A DNA stretch of 64,000 bases from Micromonospora echinaurantiaca (GTDB taxonomy: Bacteria; Actinomycetota; Actinomycetes; Mycobacteriales; Micromonosporaceae): NCBI RefSeq assembly GCF_900090235.1, contig NZ_LT607750.1, positions 2,306,501 to 2,370,500 on the forward strand. The letters are read 5' to 3'. The notes under the pieces are model-generated. The model searched no databases and was not told the DNA's origin. It was given only the letters and a program-made list of their open reading frames with translations. A program made the position numbers and the translations under genes. This document shows, piece by piece, positions 36,945 to 45,128 of the stretch; within the stretch, counting starts at the first letter, position 1, and each line of letters opens with the position of its first letter.

Positions 36945-37847
36945 ATGCTCGACGTCCACCGCCTCCGTGTCTTCCGTTCCGTCGTGGCGTCCGGGTCCGT
37001 CCAGGCGGCCGCCGCCAACCTCGGCTACACCCCCTCCGCCATCAGCCAGCACCTCACCGCGCTCCAGCGGGAGACGGGCCTCACGCTCCTCGCCCGGGCC
37101 GGGCGGGGCCTGCGGCCCACCGCAGCCGGGCACGCCCTGGCCGCCGAGGCCGAGCGGGTGCTCGCCCGGCTCGGCGCGGCCGAGTCGCTGATCGCCGACC
37201 TGCGGGCCGGCCGCACCGGCGCACTGTCCATCGCGTACTTCGCGTCGGTCGGGGCGGCGTGGATGCCGCTCGTGGTGCGGCGCGTCCTCACCGAGCACGC
37301 CGGTGTCCGGCTCGACCTGCAACTGCGTGAAACCATCCCGGACAGCCGGGAGGAACGCGCCGACGTCCAGCTCGTCGTGGCCCGCTCCGGCTTCGACCCC
37401 GGTTCCGGCTTCACCGCCCACCACCTCCTCGACGACCCGTACGTGGCCGTGCTGCCCGCCGGGCACCGCCTCGCCGGGCGGGAGGAGGTGGACCTGGTCG
37501 ACCTCGCCGACGAGGGCTGGGTCGACAACGACTTCGCCCGCGGCTGGTGCCGCGACAACCTCATCGAGGCCTGCACCGCCGCCGGGTTCAGCCCGGCCTT
37601 CCGGGTCGAGGCGCACGACTACCCGACGGCGCTCGCCTTCGTGGCGGCCGGGATCGGCCCGACGGTGCTTCCCGGGCTCGGCGCGGCCCACCTGCCTCCC
37701 GGCGTGAGCTGCGTGCGGCTCGTCCGCCCGACACCGACCCGGTCCATCCACGCGGTGCTGCACGATGCGGTCGCCCACGCGCCGGCGGTGCGGACGGCGG
37801 TCGCCGCGCTACGGGAGGCCGCGACGTTGGTAGACCCGGCCCGGTGA
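36945..37847 (+). CDS. LysR-family transcriptional regulator
   Basis: A 300-residue LysR-type regulator. The winged HTH covers residues 1-60: HRLRVFRSVVASGSVQAAAA, TPSAISQHLTALQRETGLTL and the basic RGLRPTAAGHALAAEAERVL. Residues about 90-295 are the two-lobed periplasmic-binding-like effector domain. The start is ATG 36945 (MLDVHRL), in frame with an earlier codon but next to the operator. It controls, by position, the divergent DMT transporter: a common pair in which the regulator senses the compound that is exported. Effector unknown. Confidence 0.92.
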   Translation: MLDVHRLRVFRSVVASGSVQAAAANLGYTPSAISQHLTALQRETGLTLLARAGRGLRPTAAGHALAAEAERVLARLGAAESLIADLRAGRTGALSIAYFASVGAAWMPLVVRRVLTEHAGVRLDLQLRETIPDSREERADVQLVVARSGFDPGSGFTAHHLLDDPYVAVLPAGHRLAGREEVDLVDLADEGWVDNDFARGWCRDNLIEACTAAGFSPAFRVEAHDYPTALAFVAAGIGPTVLPGLGAAHLPPGVSCVRLVRPTPTRSIHAVLHDAVAHAPAVRTAVAALREAATLVDPAR

Positions 37848-37886
37848 TTCGGCGCCCGCCCTCGTCTCCGCAGTGGCAGGGCCCGG

Positions 37887-38768
37887 TCAGCGGCGGCGCT
37901 GTGCCTCCACCCGCCGGATGAAGGCGTCCATCAGGGCGGCGCACTCGGCCGGATGGGTCTCCAGCAGGAAGTGCGGTCCGTCGAGGATGTGCGCCTCCAT
38001 CCGCGGCAGCGCCCGCAGCCAGGAGAGGGTCTCGGCGAGGTCGAAGAAGATGTCGTGCCGGCCCCACAGCATCAGCGCGGGCGGCTGCCAGCGGTCGAGA
38101 TAGTCGGCGATCTCCCCGAAGCGCGCGACGTGGTGGCGGTAGTCGAGCACCAGCGCGCGGTTCGTCTCCAGCCGGCCGGGAAGCGACATGACCCGCCAGT
38201 CCTCCGCCCACAGCCGAGGGTCGACGCGCTCGGCGACGTCCTCCGGCACGCCGCCCACGTACTGGTCGCGTACCCCCTCGAAGGTCAGGTGCGCGGTCGC
38301 CTCGGCCTCCCGCTCCGGCGTGGGGTCGTCCCAGTAGGCGCGGGTGGCCGACCAGGTGGGCCCCATCCCGCTCTCGTGGGCGTTGGCGTTCTGGACGATG
38401 AGGCTGCGCACCCGCCGCGGATCCCGGGTGGCGAGGTGGAGCCCCACCGGCGCCCCGTAGTCGTGCAGGTAGAGGTGGAACGACCGGGCGCCGAGCCGCG
38501 CGAGCAGCTCGTCGACCACGTCCGCGAACCGGGCGAACGAGGGCCGGTCGATCGGCGCGGAACCACCGAACCCCGGAAGGTCGGGAGCGATCACGAAGCA
38601 GGTCCGCGCGAGGGTGCCGATCACGTTCCGGAACGACGCCGAGGAGGCCGGAAACCCGTGGATCAGAAGCAGCGCCGGCTTCTGCCGATCGCCCGCCAGC
38701 CGGACCGCGATCTCAGCACCGTCGATGGCGAACCTGACCGGTTCCGGTTCGCTCGGGGCCGCGTTCAC
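37887..38768 (-). CDS. alpha/beta hydrolase, epoxide-hydrolase/haloalkane-dehalogenase type
   Basis: A 293-residue alpha/beta hydrolase starting at GTG 38768. The nucleophile elbow is LYLHDYGAPVG, with Asp in place of the common Ser; this marks the epoxide hydrolase and haloalkane dehalogenase branch. The oxyanion motif HGFPASSASF and the catalytic His in DGPHFLLETH follow the usual order. The cap domain (about 130-200) contains Trp and Tyr residues that may bind substrate. The frame is open another 29 codons upstream, but GTG 38768 is the first with a reasonable context. It converges with the LysR gene and is not in an operon. The physiological substrate is unknown. Confidence 0.88.
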   Translation of the reverse strand: MNAAPSEPEPVRFAIDGAEIAVRLAGDRQKPALLLIHGFPASSASFRNVIGTLARTCFVIAPDLPGFGGSAPIDRPSFARFADVVDELLARLGARSFHLYLHDYGAPVGLHLATRDPRRVRSLIVQNANAHESGMGPTWSATRAYWDDPTPEREAEATAHLTFEGVRDQYVGGVPEDVAERVDPRLWAEDWRVMSLPGRLETNRALVLDYRHHVARFGEIADYLDRWQPPALMLWGRHDIFFDLAETLSWLRALPRMEAHILDGPHFLLETHPAECAALMDAFIRRVEAQRRR

Positions 38769-38990
38769 CCGGTAAGGCTGCCACACCACGCCGCCGGAAT
38801 GGGGGGTGTCCACCCCGCCCGGACACCCCCAGCTCGCCGATACGGAGTCGATCAACCGGAACGGACGTCATCACCTCGGCGGAATCGGGTTCATCGCCCG
38901 TTTCCGGGGCATAGCGTCACGGTGGCGGATTCACCGCCAGGCCGCCCGCCGTCGCGCCGGGCGGCCTCGTGCCAACCGAGGAGGCCGACC

Positions 38991-39944
38991 GTGGACAGGT
39001 CCGACGAGGTGCTGTTGCCCGAACTGGACGGGCCGGAGCCGACCGCGCTGCTGCCCCGGGCACTGGGCTGGCTGAGCCTGGCGCTCGGCGCGGGCGCGCT
39101 CGCCGCGCCCGGCCCCCTGGCCCGGCTGACCGGAGTGGACGATTCACCGGCGGCCCGCGCGGTGATCCCGGCGGTCGGCGCCCGCGAGCTGGGGCACGCG
39201 GCCGGGCTGATCATGGGAGGCCGGCCGGCCGGCTGGGCGTGGACCCGGGTCGCCGGCGACGCGATGGACCTGACGCTGCTCGGTCGGGCGATGGCCGACC
39301 GCTGCGACGAGCGGCGCCGGCGGGTCGCCATCACCACCGCCGTGGTCGCCGGCATCGCCGCCATCGACCTGGTCACCGCGGTACGGGCCAGCCGCGCCCG
39401 CCGGGCCCGGAACCGGCTGATCCGGATGGAGCTGGCGGTCACCGTCAACCGCACGCCGGCCGAGGCGTACCGGTTCTGGCGGGACGTGGAGAACCTGCCC
39501 CGGTTCATGTCCCACCTGGAGTCGGTACGCGCCGAGGACCTGCGCCGCTCGCACTGGATCGCCCGCGGCCCGGCCGGCCGCGCCGTCGAGTGGGACGCGG
39601 AGATCATCGACGACCAGCCGAACCGGTCGCTGGCCTGGCGGTCGCTGCCCGGCACCCGGGTGCCCAACGCCGGCCGGGTCCGGTTCGTGCCCGCCCCCGG
39701 CGACCGGGGCACCGAGGTGCGCGTGCAGCTGCGCTACGCCCCGCCGGGCGGCGCGCTCGGCCGGACGGTGGCCAAGCTCTTCGGCGAGGAGCCGGAGCAG
39801 CAGGTCCGCGACGACCTGCGCCGGTTCAAGCAGGTGCTGGAGACCGGCGAGGTGGTCCGCTCCGAGGGCAGCCCGGACGGCACCTCGGTACGCCAGCAGG
39901 TCATGCAACGCCCGGCGCAGCCGCTGCCGGCCGCCACCCGATGA
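38991..39944 (+). CDS. SRPBCC-family protein with membrane N-terminus
   Basis: A 317-residue protein in two parts, starting at GTG 38991 after a strong GAGGAGG. Residues 20-145 contain about four hydrophobic segments (LGWLSLALGAGALAAPG, AVIPAVGARELGHAAGLIMG, VAITTAVVAGIAAIDLVTAV) and look like an integral-membrane domain. Residues 150-290 are a START/SRPBCC (cyclase/dehydrase-like) fold: NRTPAEAYRFWRDVENLPRF at the start, SLAWRSLPGTRVPNAGRVRF in the middle and FGEEPEQQVRDDLRRFKQVL at the end. A lipid or small hydrophobic ligand is expected. It is followed after 25 bases by a formaldehyde-dehydrogenase-like gene; the two are often paired, so an operon is likely. Confidence 0.88.
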   Translation: MDRSDEVLLPELDGPEPTALLPRALGWLSLALGAGALAAPGPLARLTGVDDSPAARAVIPAVGARELGHAAGLIMGGRPAGWAWTRVAGDAMDLTLLGRAMADRCDERRRRVAITTAVVAGIAAIDLVTAVRASRARRARNRLIRMELAVTVNRTPAEAYRFWRDVENLPRFMSHLESVRAEDLRRSHWIARGPAGRAVEWDAEIIDDQPNRSLAWRSLPGTRVPNAGRVRFVPAPGDRGTEVRVQLRYAPPGGALGRTVAKLFGEEPEQQVRDDLRRFKQVLETGEVVRSEGSPDGTSVRQQVMQRPAQPLPAATR

Positions 39945-39969
39945 CCGACCGACCCGGAAAGGAGAGCCG

Positions 39970-41142
39970 ATGAAGGCCACCGCGTGGATGGGCAAGGACA
40001 GCGTCAAGGTCGTCGACGTGCCCGACCCGAAGATCATGAACGCCCGGGACGCGATCGTCCGGATCACCACCACCGCGATCTGCGGCTCCGACCTGCACCT
40101 CTACCACGGCTACATCCCGGCGATGCGCAAGGGCGACATCCTCGGCCACGAGTTCATGGGCGAGGTGGTCGAGGTCGGCCCGCAGGTGCGCAACCTGCGG
40201 CCCGGCGACCGGGTGGTGGTGCCGTTCCCGATCGCCTGTGGGCACTGCACCTCCTGCCAGCGCGGCCTCTACTCGGTCTGCGAGAACTCCAACCCCAACG
40301 CCGGGATCGCCGAGAAGATCATGGGCCACTCGCCGGCCGGCATCTTCGGCTACTCCCACCTGCTCGGCGGCTACGCCGGCGGCCAGGCCGAGTACGCCCG
40401 GGTGCCGTTCGCCGACGTCGGCCCGATCAAGGTGCCCGACGAGGTGCCCGACGAGCAGGCGGTGATGCTCGCCGACGTGTTCCCGACCGGCTACATGGGC
40501 GCCGAGATGTGCGACATCAAGCCGGGCGACGTGGTCGCCGTCTGGGGCGCCGGCCCGGTCGGGCTGCTCGCCGCGGCCAGCGCCCGGCTGCTCGGCGCCG
40601 AGCGGGTGATCGTCATCGACCGGTACCCGTACCGGCTGGGGCTGGCCCGCGAGCACGCCGGCGCCGAGACGATCAACTACGAGGACACCGACGTGCTCGA
40701 CGCGCTGAACGAGTTGACCGCCGGCCGGGGCCCGGACGCCTGCATCGACGCGGTCGGCCTGGAGGGCCACCACGGCAACGCCGCCATCTACGCGTACGAC
40801 CGGGCCAAGCAGGCGGTACGGCTGGAGACCGAGCGGCCGTTCGCGCTGCGCGAGGCGATCCTGTCCTGCCGCAGCGGCGGCGTGGTCTCGGTGATCGGCG
40901 CGTACGGCGGCTTCGTGGACAAGTTCCCGATCGGCGCGTTCATGAACCGGTCGCTGATCATGCGGACCGGGCAGTGCCACGTGCAGCGCTACACCCGGCC
41001 GCTGCTGGAGCGCATCCAGCGCGGCGAGATCGACCCGAGCTTCATCATCAGCCACCGGATGCCGCTGGCCGACGCCCCGAAGGGTTACAAGATCTTCCAG
41101 AAGAAGCAGGACGACTGCACCAAGGTGCTGCTCACGGTCTGA
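39970..41142 (+). CDS. zinc-dependent alcohol/formaldehyde dehydrogenase-like MDR enzyme
   Basis: A 390-residue zinc MDR enzyme, starting at ATG 39970 after GGAAAGGAGAGCCG. The catalytic zinc site is AICGSDLHLYHG with GHEFMGEVVEVG; the structural zinc Cys cluster is CGHCTSCQRGLYSVCENSN. The NAD fold has VVAVWGAGPVGLLAAASA. The length and the insert around residues 100-120 resemble glutathione-independent formaldehyde dehydrogenase. It probably oxidises an aldehyde or alcohol with NAD, working with the SRPBCC protein upstream. Substrate is inferred by family. Confidence 0.93.
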   Translation: MKATAWMGKDSVKVVDVPDPKIMNARDAIVRITTTAICGSDLHLYHGYIPAMRKGDILGHEFMGEVVEVGPQVRNLRPGDRVVVPFPIACGHCTSCQRGLYSVCENSNPNAGIAEKIMGHSPAGIFGYSHLLGGYAGGQAEYARVPFADVGPIKVPDEVPDEQAVMLADVFPTGYMGAEMCDIKPGDVVAVWGAGPVGLLAAASARLLGAERVIVIDRYPYRLGLAREHAGAETINYEDTDVLDALNELTAGRGPDACIDAVGLEGHHGNAAIYAYDRAKQAVRLETERPFALREAILSCRSGGVVSVIGAYGGFVDKFPIGAFMNRSLIMRTGQCHVQRYTRPLLERIQRGEIDPSFIISHRMPLADAPKGYKIFQKKQDDCTKVLLTV

Positions 41143-41172
41143 CCCGGGCGGGCCCGGCGGCCGGCCGACCAC

Positions 41173-41178
41173 TAGCCT
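41173..41178 (+). promoter_or_regulatory. -10 TAGCCT of a leaderless gene
   Basis: TAGCCT ends seven bases before ATG 41186, so transcription would begin at the start codon; no ribosome-binding site is present. Confidence 0.5.
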
Positions 41179-41185
41179 GTCGCGA

Positions 41186-41758
41186 ATGGACGCAACGCTC
41201 GCGGGGATCGAGCACGAGACCGATGGCCTCACCGTCCGGCTGCGCCCGGTGGCCGAGCCGGATCTGGCGATGTTCCGCCGGTTCGTCAGCGAACCGGGCC
41301 TGATCGGGTTGGACTGGAGCGGCTACCGGGACGCCGGCGCGCCGGCCCGGCGCTTCGCCGTCGACGGCTACCTCGGTGCCGACGACGGGCGGCTGGTCGT
41401 CGAGGTCGACCCGGAGCGCGCCGTCGGCATCGTCAGCTACCAGGCCGGGCGGTACGCCGGGCCGGCCGGTTACTGGGAGATCGGCATCGCCCTGCTGCCG
41501 GAGTGGCGCGGGCGGGGCATCGGCTGGCGGGCCCAGGCGCTGCTCTGCGACTACCTGTTCGCGCACACCCCGGCGCAGCGGATCCAGGCCGGCACCCACC
41601 CGGAGAACGCCGCCGAGCAGCGGTCGCTGGAGAAGGCCGGCTTCCAGCTGGAGGGCGTGGTGCGCGCCAGCGAGTTCCGCGCCGGCCGGTGGCGCGACGC
41701 CTACCTCTACAGCAGACTGCGCGACGACCCGTCCCCGTGGCCGGCGGAGGCGGGCTGA
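41186..41758 (+). CDS. GNAT acetyltransferase
   Basis: A 190-residue RimJ/RimL-like acetyltransferase starting at ATG 41186. It opens TVRLRPVAEPDLAMFRRFV; the acetyl-CoA site is ALLPEWRGRGIGWRAQALLC, then TPAQRIQAGTHPENAAEQRS and EKAGFQLEGVVRASEFRAGR with the closing YLYSRL. All elements are intact. The acceptor is unknown. The mRNA is likely leaderless. The last six codons and the stop are part of a 35-bp tandem duplication that runs on into the intergenic space. It is monocistronic and followed by a long perfect palindrome. Confidence 0.9.
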   Translation: MDATLAGIEHETDGLTVRLRPVAEPDLAMFRRFVSEPGLIGLDWSGYRDAGAPARRFAVDGYLGADDGRLVVEVDPERAVGIVSYQAGRYAGPAGYWEIGIALLPEWRGRGIGWRAQALLCDYLFAHTPAQRIQAGTHPENAAEQRSLEKAGFQLEGVVRASEFRAGRWRDAYLYSRLRDDPSPWPAEAG

Positions 41759-41832
41759 CCGGGCTTGGCGCCCTCCGGGCGGAGGCGGGCTGACCGGGCT
41801 TGGCGCCCTCCGGGCGGAGGCGGGCTGACCGG
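41743..41832. repeat. 35-bp tandem duplication overlapping a stop codon
   Basis: Copies start at 41743, 41778 and 41813 (the last is partial, about 20 bases). The unit contains GGCGGAGGCGGGCTGACC, so the end of the acetyltransferase gene (E-A-G-stop) is repeated downstream. The copies are identical, which suggests recent duplication. Confidence 0.9.
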
Positions 41833-41870
41833 TGCCGGCGCCTCCCGCCGTGATGTGCCGCTCGGCTCCC

Positions 41871-41908
41871 TGATACCTCAGAGTCATCTTGATGACTCTG
41901 AGGTATCA
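41871..41908. repeat. 38-base perfect palindrome (18-bp stem)
   Basis: TGATACCTCAGAGTCATC and GATGACTCTGAGGTATCA flank a TT centre without mismatch. It is much more AT-rich than its surroundings. It may terminate the acetyltransferase transcript, but the low GC and perfect symmetry look like a dispersed intergenic element. Confidence 0.85.
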
Positions 41909-42010
41909 CGCTTGCCGGTGAGGGCGGCCTCCGGTCGTAGGGGGCCGGGTCGGACTGACCGCAGCCGCCCTGGTCGGGTGCCGACGATCGGCCGGGGCGT
42001 GATCACTCGC

Positions 42011-42016
42011 TAGGCT
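42011..42016 (+). promoter_or_regulatory. -10 TAGGCT of the channel operon
   Basis: TAGGCT ends seven bases before ATG 42023, the same spacing as at other leaderless genes in this window. Confidence 0.5.
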
Positions 42017-42022
42017 GTCGCC

Positions 42023-42118
42023 ATGCTCGTCGTGCCGAAGGCCCTCGCTGAACAGTCGCGATCGGCCGGTCGGCGCGGCCGGCGCCCGGGTGCGGTGCCG
42101 GGGCTCGCCGCCCGGTGA
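42023..42118 (+). CDS. 31-aa leader ORF coupled to the ion-channel gene
   Basis: A 31-codon frame (MLVVPKALAEQSRSAGRRGR and on) begins right after a -10 element and would be leaderless. Its TGA (42116-42118) overlaps the GTG start of the channel gene by four bases. The peptide is short and basic after the first ten residues, with no similarity that I recognise. It may serve only to deliver ribosomes to the channel start, which has no Shine-Dalgarno. It is not in the channel frame, so it is not an N-terminal extension. Confidence 0.5.
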   Translation: MLVVPKALAEQSRSAGRRGRRPGAVPGLAAR

Positions 42119-43047
42119 GCCGTCCCCGCGTGCCCGACCAGCGGCGGGCCACCGGCGTGGCCGGCTCGGGCTGGTCCACGGTGGCCGACCGGTGCGCCCG
42201 CGTCGTCCGGTCCCGGCCGTTCGAGATCGCCATCATCGTGCTCATCATGGCCAACGGGGTGGTGCTCGGCCTCGAGACGTACCGGGACCTCGGCCGGGCC
42301 GGGCCGGTGCTGCACGGGCTGGAGCTGGCGTTCCGGGTCGCCTTCGTCGCCGAGATCGTCATCCGGGTGCTGGCCTACGGCAGACGGCCGCAGGACTTCT
42401 TCCGGCACGGTTGGAACGTCTTCGACTTCCTGGTCACCCTCGCGATCTTCATCCCCGGTCTGCACGGCGACCCGGCGCTGCTGCGCGTGGTCCGGGTGGC
42501 CCGGATGCTTCGGCTGATCCGGTTCTCGCCCGGGCTCCGCACGATCGTGGCGGCGTTGCTGCGCAGCCTGCCCGGCGTCGCCGGCTTCCTCGCGCTGGCC
42601 ATGGTGACCCTGTACGTCTACGGCATGGCCGGCTGGCTGATGTTCGCCGACACCTACCCGGAGCAGTACGGCGACATCGGGCGGTCGCTGCTGACCCTGT
42701 TCGTGCTGCTGTCGCTGGAGACGCTGCCGGACCTGATCGAGCAGGGCATGGCGGTGTCGCCGTGGACGCTGCTCTACTACGTCAGCTACGTGCTCATCAC
42801 GGTGAACCTGCTGCTCAACATCCTGATCGCGGTCATCGTCAACTCGATGGAGGAGGCCCGCCGGCTGGAGATGACCGAGCGGCTGGCGCCCGGCTACGAC
42901 GAGGACGGCGACGGCGTGCCCGACGAGGTGGACCGGATCGCGCTCACCCAGCGGCTGGACGACCTGCGGGCCGTCATCGCCGAACTGGAGCGGGAACTGC
43001 GCATCGACCGCGAGGACGGGCACGCCCGGCCGCCGCACCGGCACTGA
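42115..43047 (+). CDS. voltage-gated sodium-channel homologue (NaChBac/BacNav-like)
   Basis: A 310-residue single-domain six-helix channel subunit; four would form the pore. S1 is about 37-55, S2 67-87, S3 100-115. S4 (121-140) has Arg at 124, 127, 130, 133 and 136, one every third residue, an intact voltage sensor. S5 is about 150-176. The pore loop has S200-L-E202-T-L-P-D, with the selectivity Glu in the position of TLESW of NaChBac but Leu-Pro instead of Ser-Trp. S6 is 217-243. The tail has an acidic D-E-D-G-D-G-V-P-D-E-V-D loop (262-273), similar to a calcium-binding repeat, then a coiled coil (276-300). GTG 42115 is coupled to a leader ORF. Confidence 0.88.
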   Translation: MSRPRVPDQRRATGVAGSGWSTVADRCARVVRSRPFEIAIIVLIMANGVVLGLETYRDLGRAGPVLHGLELAFRVAFVAEIVIRVLAYGRRPQDFFRHGWNVFDFLVTLAIFIPGLHGDPALLRVVRVARMLRLIRFSPGLRTIVAALLRSLPGVAGFLALAMVTLYVYGMAGWLMFADTYPEQYGDIGRSLLTLFVLLSLETLPDLIEQGMAVSPWTLLYYVSYVLITVNLLLNILIAVIVNSMEEARRLEMTERLAPGYDEDGDGVPDEVDRIALTQRLDDLRAVIAELERELRIDREDGHARPPHRH

Positions 43048-43077
43048 GCCCGGCCACCGCACCGGCACTGACCCCGG

Positions 43078-44556
43078 TCAGGGCAGCGGCCACTCGTGCA
43101 CGGGGCGGTTGCTGTGCATCAGGTCGACGTAGTGCCGGACCACCTCGCGCAGCGCCTCCGGCCGGTCCAGGTGGTCGGCGGACTCCAGCCGGTGCAGCGT
43201 GGCCACCTGCCAACTCGCCCCGTTCCGACCGGTCAGGCAGCGCTGCTCGATGATGCCGAGCAGCCGGTCCCGCTCGTCCGGGTCCAGTCCCCACCGGTCC
43301 AGCCCGTGGTAGGCCAGCGGCAGCAGCCGGCGCAGCACCAGTTCGGTCACCGGTAGGTAGCCCAGGCCGGGCCAGTACACCTGCGCGTCGATGCCGTGCC
43401 GGGCGCAGTTGGTGAAGTTCTCCTCGGCGGCGCTGAACGACATCTGCGACCACAGCGGTCGGTCGGCCTCGGCCAGCGCCCGGACCAGCCCGAAGTAGAA
43501 GGCGCCGTTGGCGACGGTGTCGAGCACGGTCGGCCCGGCGGGCAGCACCCGGTTCTCCACCCGCAGGTGCGGGCGGCCGCGCAGCACGTCGTAGACCGGC
43601 CGGTTCCACCGGTAGATGGTGCCGTTGTGCAGCCGCAGCTCGGACAACTTCGGCACCCCGCCGGCGGCGAGCGTCTCGGCCGGGTCCTCCGGCTCGCAGA
43701 CCGGCAGCAGCGCCGGGAAGTAGCGCACGTTCTCCTCGAACAGGTCGAAGACCGTGGTGATCCAGCGTTCGCCGAACCACACCCGGGGTCGTACGCCCTG
43801 GGCCTTGATCTCCTCCGGGCGGGTGTCGGTCGCCTGCTGGAACAGCGGGATCCGGGTCTCCCGCCACAGCTCCCGGCCGAAGAACAGCGGCGCGTTCGCG
43901 CCGAGCGCCACCTGGACGCCGGCCACGGCCTGGGCGGCGTTCCAGTAGTCGGCGAACTGGGCCGGGCTGACCTGGAGGTGGAACTGGGTGCTGGTGCAGG
44001 CCGCCTCCGGCGTGATGGTGTCGGCGGTGACCGCCAGCCGCTCCACCCCGTTGATCGAGATCCGCAGGTCCTCGCCGCGGGCCGCGAAGATCTGTTCGTT
44101 GAGCAGCCGGTAGCGCGGGTTGGCCGAGAGCGTCTCCGCGGTCAGGTGCTCGGGGCGCAGGGTGGGCAGGATGCCGATCATCACCATGTGCGCGCCGACC
44201 GCGCGGGCCTTCTCCTCCGCCGCGTTCAGGCTGGCCCGCACGTGCCGCTCGAACTCGGCGGTGCCGGTGCCGCCCAGCCGGCGGGGCTCGACGTTGATCT
44301 CGACGTTGAACTGGCCGAGTTCGGTCTGGAAGCTCGGGTCCGCCACCGCGGCCAGCACGTCGGCGTTGCGCATCGCCGGCATCGAGTCGTCGTCGACCAG
44401 GTTCAGCTCTATCTCCAGGCCGGTCATCGGCCGGTCCACGTCGAAGCGGGACTCGCGCAGCATCTCCGCGAAGACGTCCAGACAGCGGCGGACCTTCTCC
44501 CGGTAGCGGGCCCGATCCTCCCGGCTGAAGTTGCGTACGCCGACGTCCTCGCCCAT
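43078..44556 (-). CDS. glutamate-cysteine-ligase-like (GCS2 family) carboxylate-amine ligase
   Basis: A 492-residue GCS2-superfamily enzyme. ATP-grasp-like catalytic features include MTGLEIELNLVDDDSMP (metal/Glu), FNVEINVEPRRLGGTGT, STQFHLQVSPAQFADYWNAA and PHLRVENRVLPAGPT. The family forms gamma-glutamyl or other amide bonds with ATP. It belongs to the larger (about 490 residues) subgroup often annotated as glutamate-cysteine ligase; actinobacteria make mycothiol instead of glutathione, so the true product is not certain, and ergothioneine-type gamma-glutamylcysteine is one option. The start is ATG 44556 (MGEDVG); a GTG nine bases earlier is also possible. It is divergent from the DUF3817 gene. 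Confidence 0.88.
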   Translation of the reverse strand: MGEDVGVRNFSREDRARYREKVRRCLDVFAEMLRESRFDVDRPMTGLEIELNLVDDDSMPAMRNADVLAAVADPSFQTELGQFNVEINVEPRRLGGTGTAEFERHVRASLNAAEEKARAVGAHMVMIGILPTLRPEHLTAETLSANPRYRLLNEQIFAARGEDLRISINGVERLAVTADTITPEAACTSTQFHLQVSPAQFADYWNAAQAVAGVQVALGANAPLFFGRELWRETRIPLFQQATDTRPEEIKAQGVRPRVWFGERWITTVFDLFEENVRYFPALLPVCEPEDPAETLAAGGVPKLSELRLHNGTIYRWNRPVYDVLRGRPHLRVENRVLPAGPTVLDTVANGAFYFGLVRALAEADRPLWSQMSFSAAEENFTNCARHGIDAQVYWPGLGYLPVTELVLRRLLPLAYHGLDRWGLDPDERDRLLGIIEQRCLTGRNGASWQVATLHRLESADHLDRPEALREVVRHYVDLMHSNRPVHEWPLP

Positions 44557-44706
44557 GGTCACCACCCTGTCACCGCTGGTTCCACCAAACTCGCACGGAG
44601 GTGACGAGCCGGGGAAGACCCCGCCTGGTCCTTTCCCGTACCGGACGGGTGTTAATCCGGCACGGACCGCACCGGGACGGCTGGTCGGGCCGAGTGGGAC
44701 GCCGGG

Positions 44707-44712
44707 TAGGAT
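44707..44712 (+). promoter_or_regulatory. -10 TAGGAT of a leaderless gene
   Basis: TAGGAT ends eight bases before GTG 44721; there is no ribosome-binding site, so leaderless transcription is likely. Confidence 0.45.
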
Positions 44713-44720
44713 GGCTCGCC

Positions 44721-45077
44721 GTGACCGCTGACCTCACCCTGCGTACCCGGCTGACCCGGCTGTTCGTGGTGGCCGCGATCGCCGAGGCGTGCTCCTGGGC
44801 GGGCCTGCTGGCCGGCATGGCCGTCAAGTACGGCCCGCCCGGCAACGAGCTCGGCGTGCAGATCTTCGGGCCGATCCACGGCGGGCTGTTCGTCGCGTAC
44901 CTCGCCCTGGTCGCCGTCGTCTCCCGGCTGCACCGGTGGAGCTGGCCGGCCACCCTCGCGGCGCTGGCCTGCGCGGTGCCGCCGTTCGCCACGATCGCCT
45001 TCGAGCGCTGGGCGCACCGCCGGGGAATGCTGCGCACGGCCGCCGAGCCGGACCGCACCCCGACCCCGGTCGGCTGA
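44721..45077 (+). CDS. DUF3817-family membrane protein
   Basis: A 118-residue protein with three membrane helices (about 10-32, 45-70 and 76-96). It matches the actinobacterial DUF3817 pattern: FVVAAIAEACSWAGLLAGMA, then FGPIHGGLFVAYLALVAVVS and a basic end ERWAHRRG. The function is unknown. GTG 44721 follows a -10-like TAGGAT directly, so it is the likely start and the mRNA is leaderless. Divergent from the GCS2-type ligase and convergent with a membrane protein gene on the other strand. The last 15 residues are hydrophilic and Pro/Thr-rich. Confidence 0.85.
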   Translation: MTADLTLRTRLTRLFVVAAIAEACSWAGLLAGMAVKYGPPGNELGVQIFGPIHGGLFVAYLALVAVVSRLHRWSWPATLAALACAVPPFATIAFERWAHRRGMLRTAAEPDRTPTPVG

Positions 45078-45078
45078 C

Positions 45079-45097
45079 CCGGCCGGGCTCCGGCCGG
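45079..45097. terminator. weak hairpin between convergent genes
   Basis: CCGGCC-N7-GGCCGG, a 6-bp stem immediately after the DUF3817 stop. Confidence 0.3.
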
Positions 45098-45128
45098 CAG
45101 CGCCCGCCCCGACCCCGGCGGCCGACCC

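Larger units (their letters stand above)
41759..42022. other. intergenic stretch after the acetyltransferase
   Basis: It contains the extra copies of the 35-bp repeat, the 38-base palindrome and the promoter of the channel operon. No protein-coding frame is evident before 42023. Confidence 0.5.
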
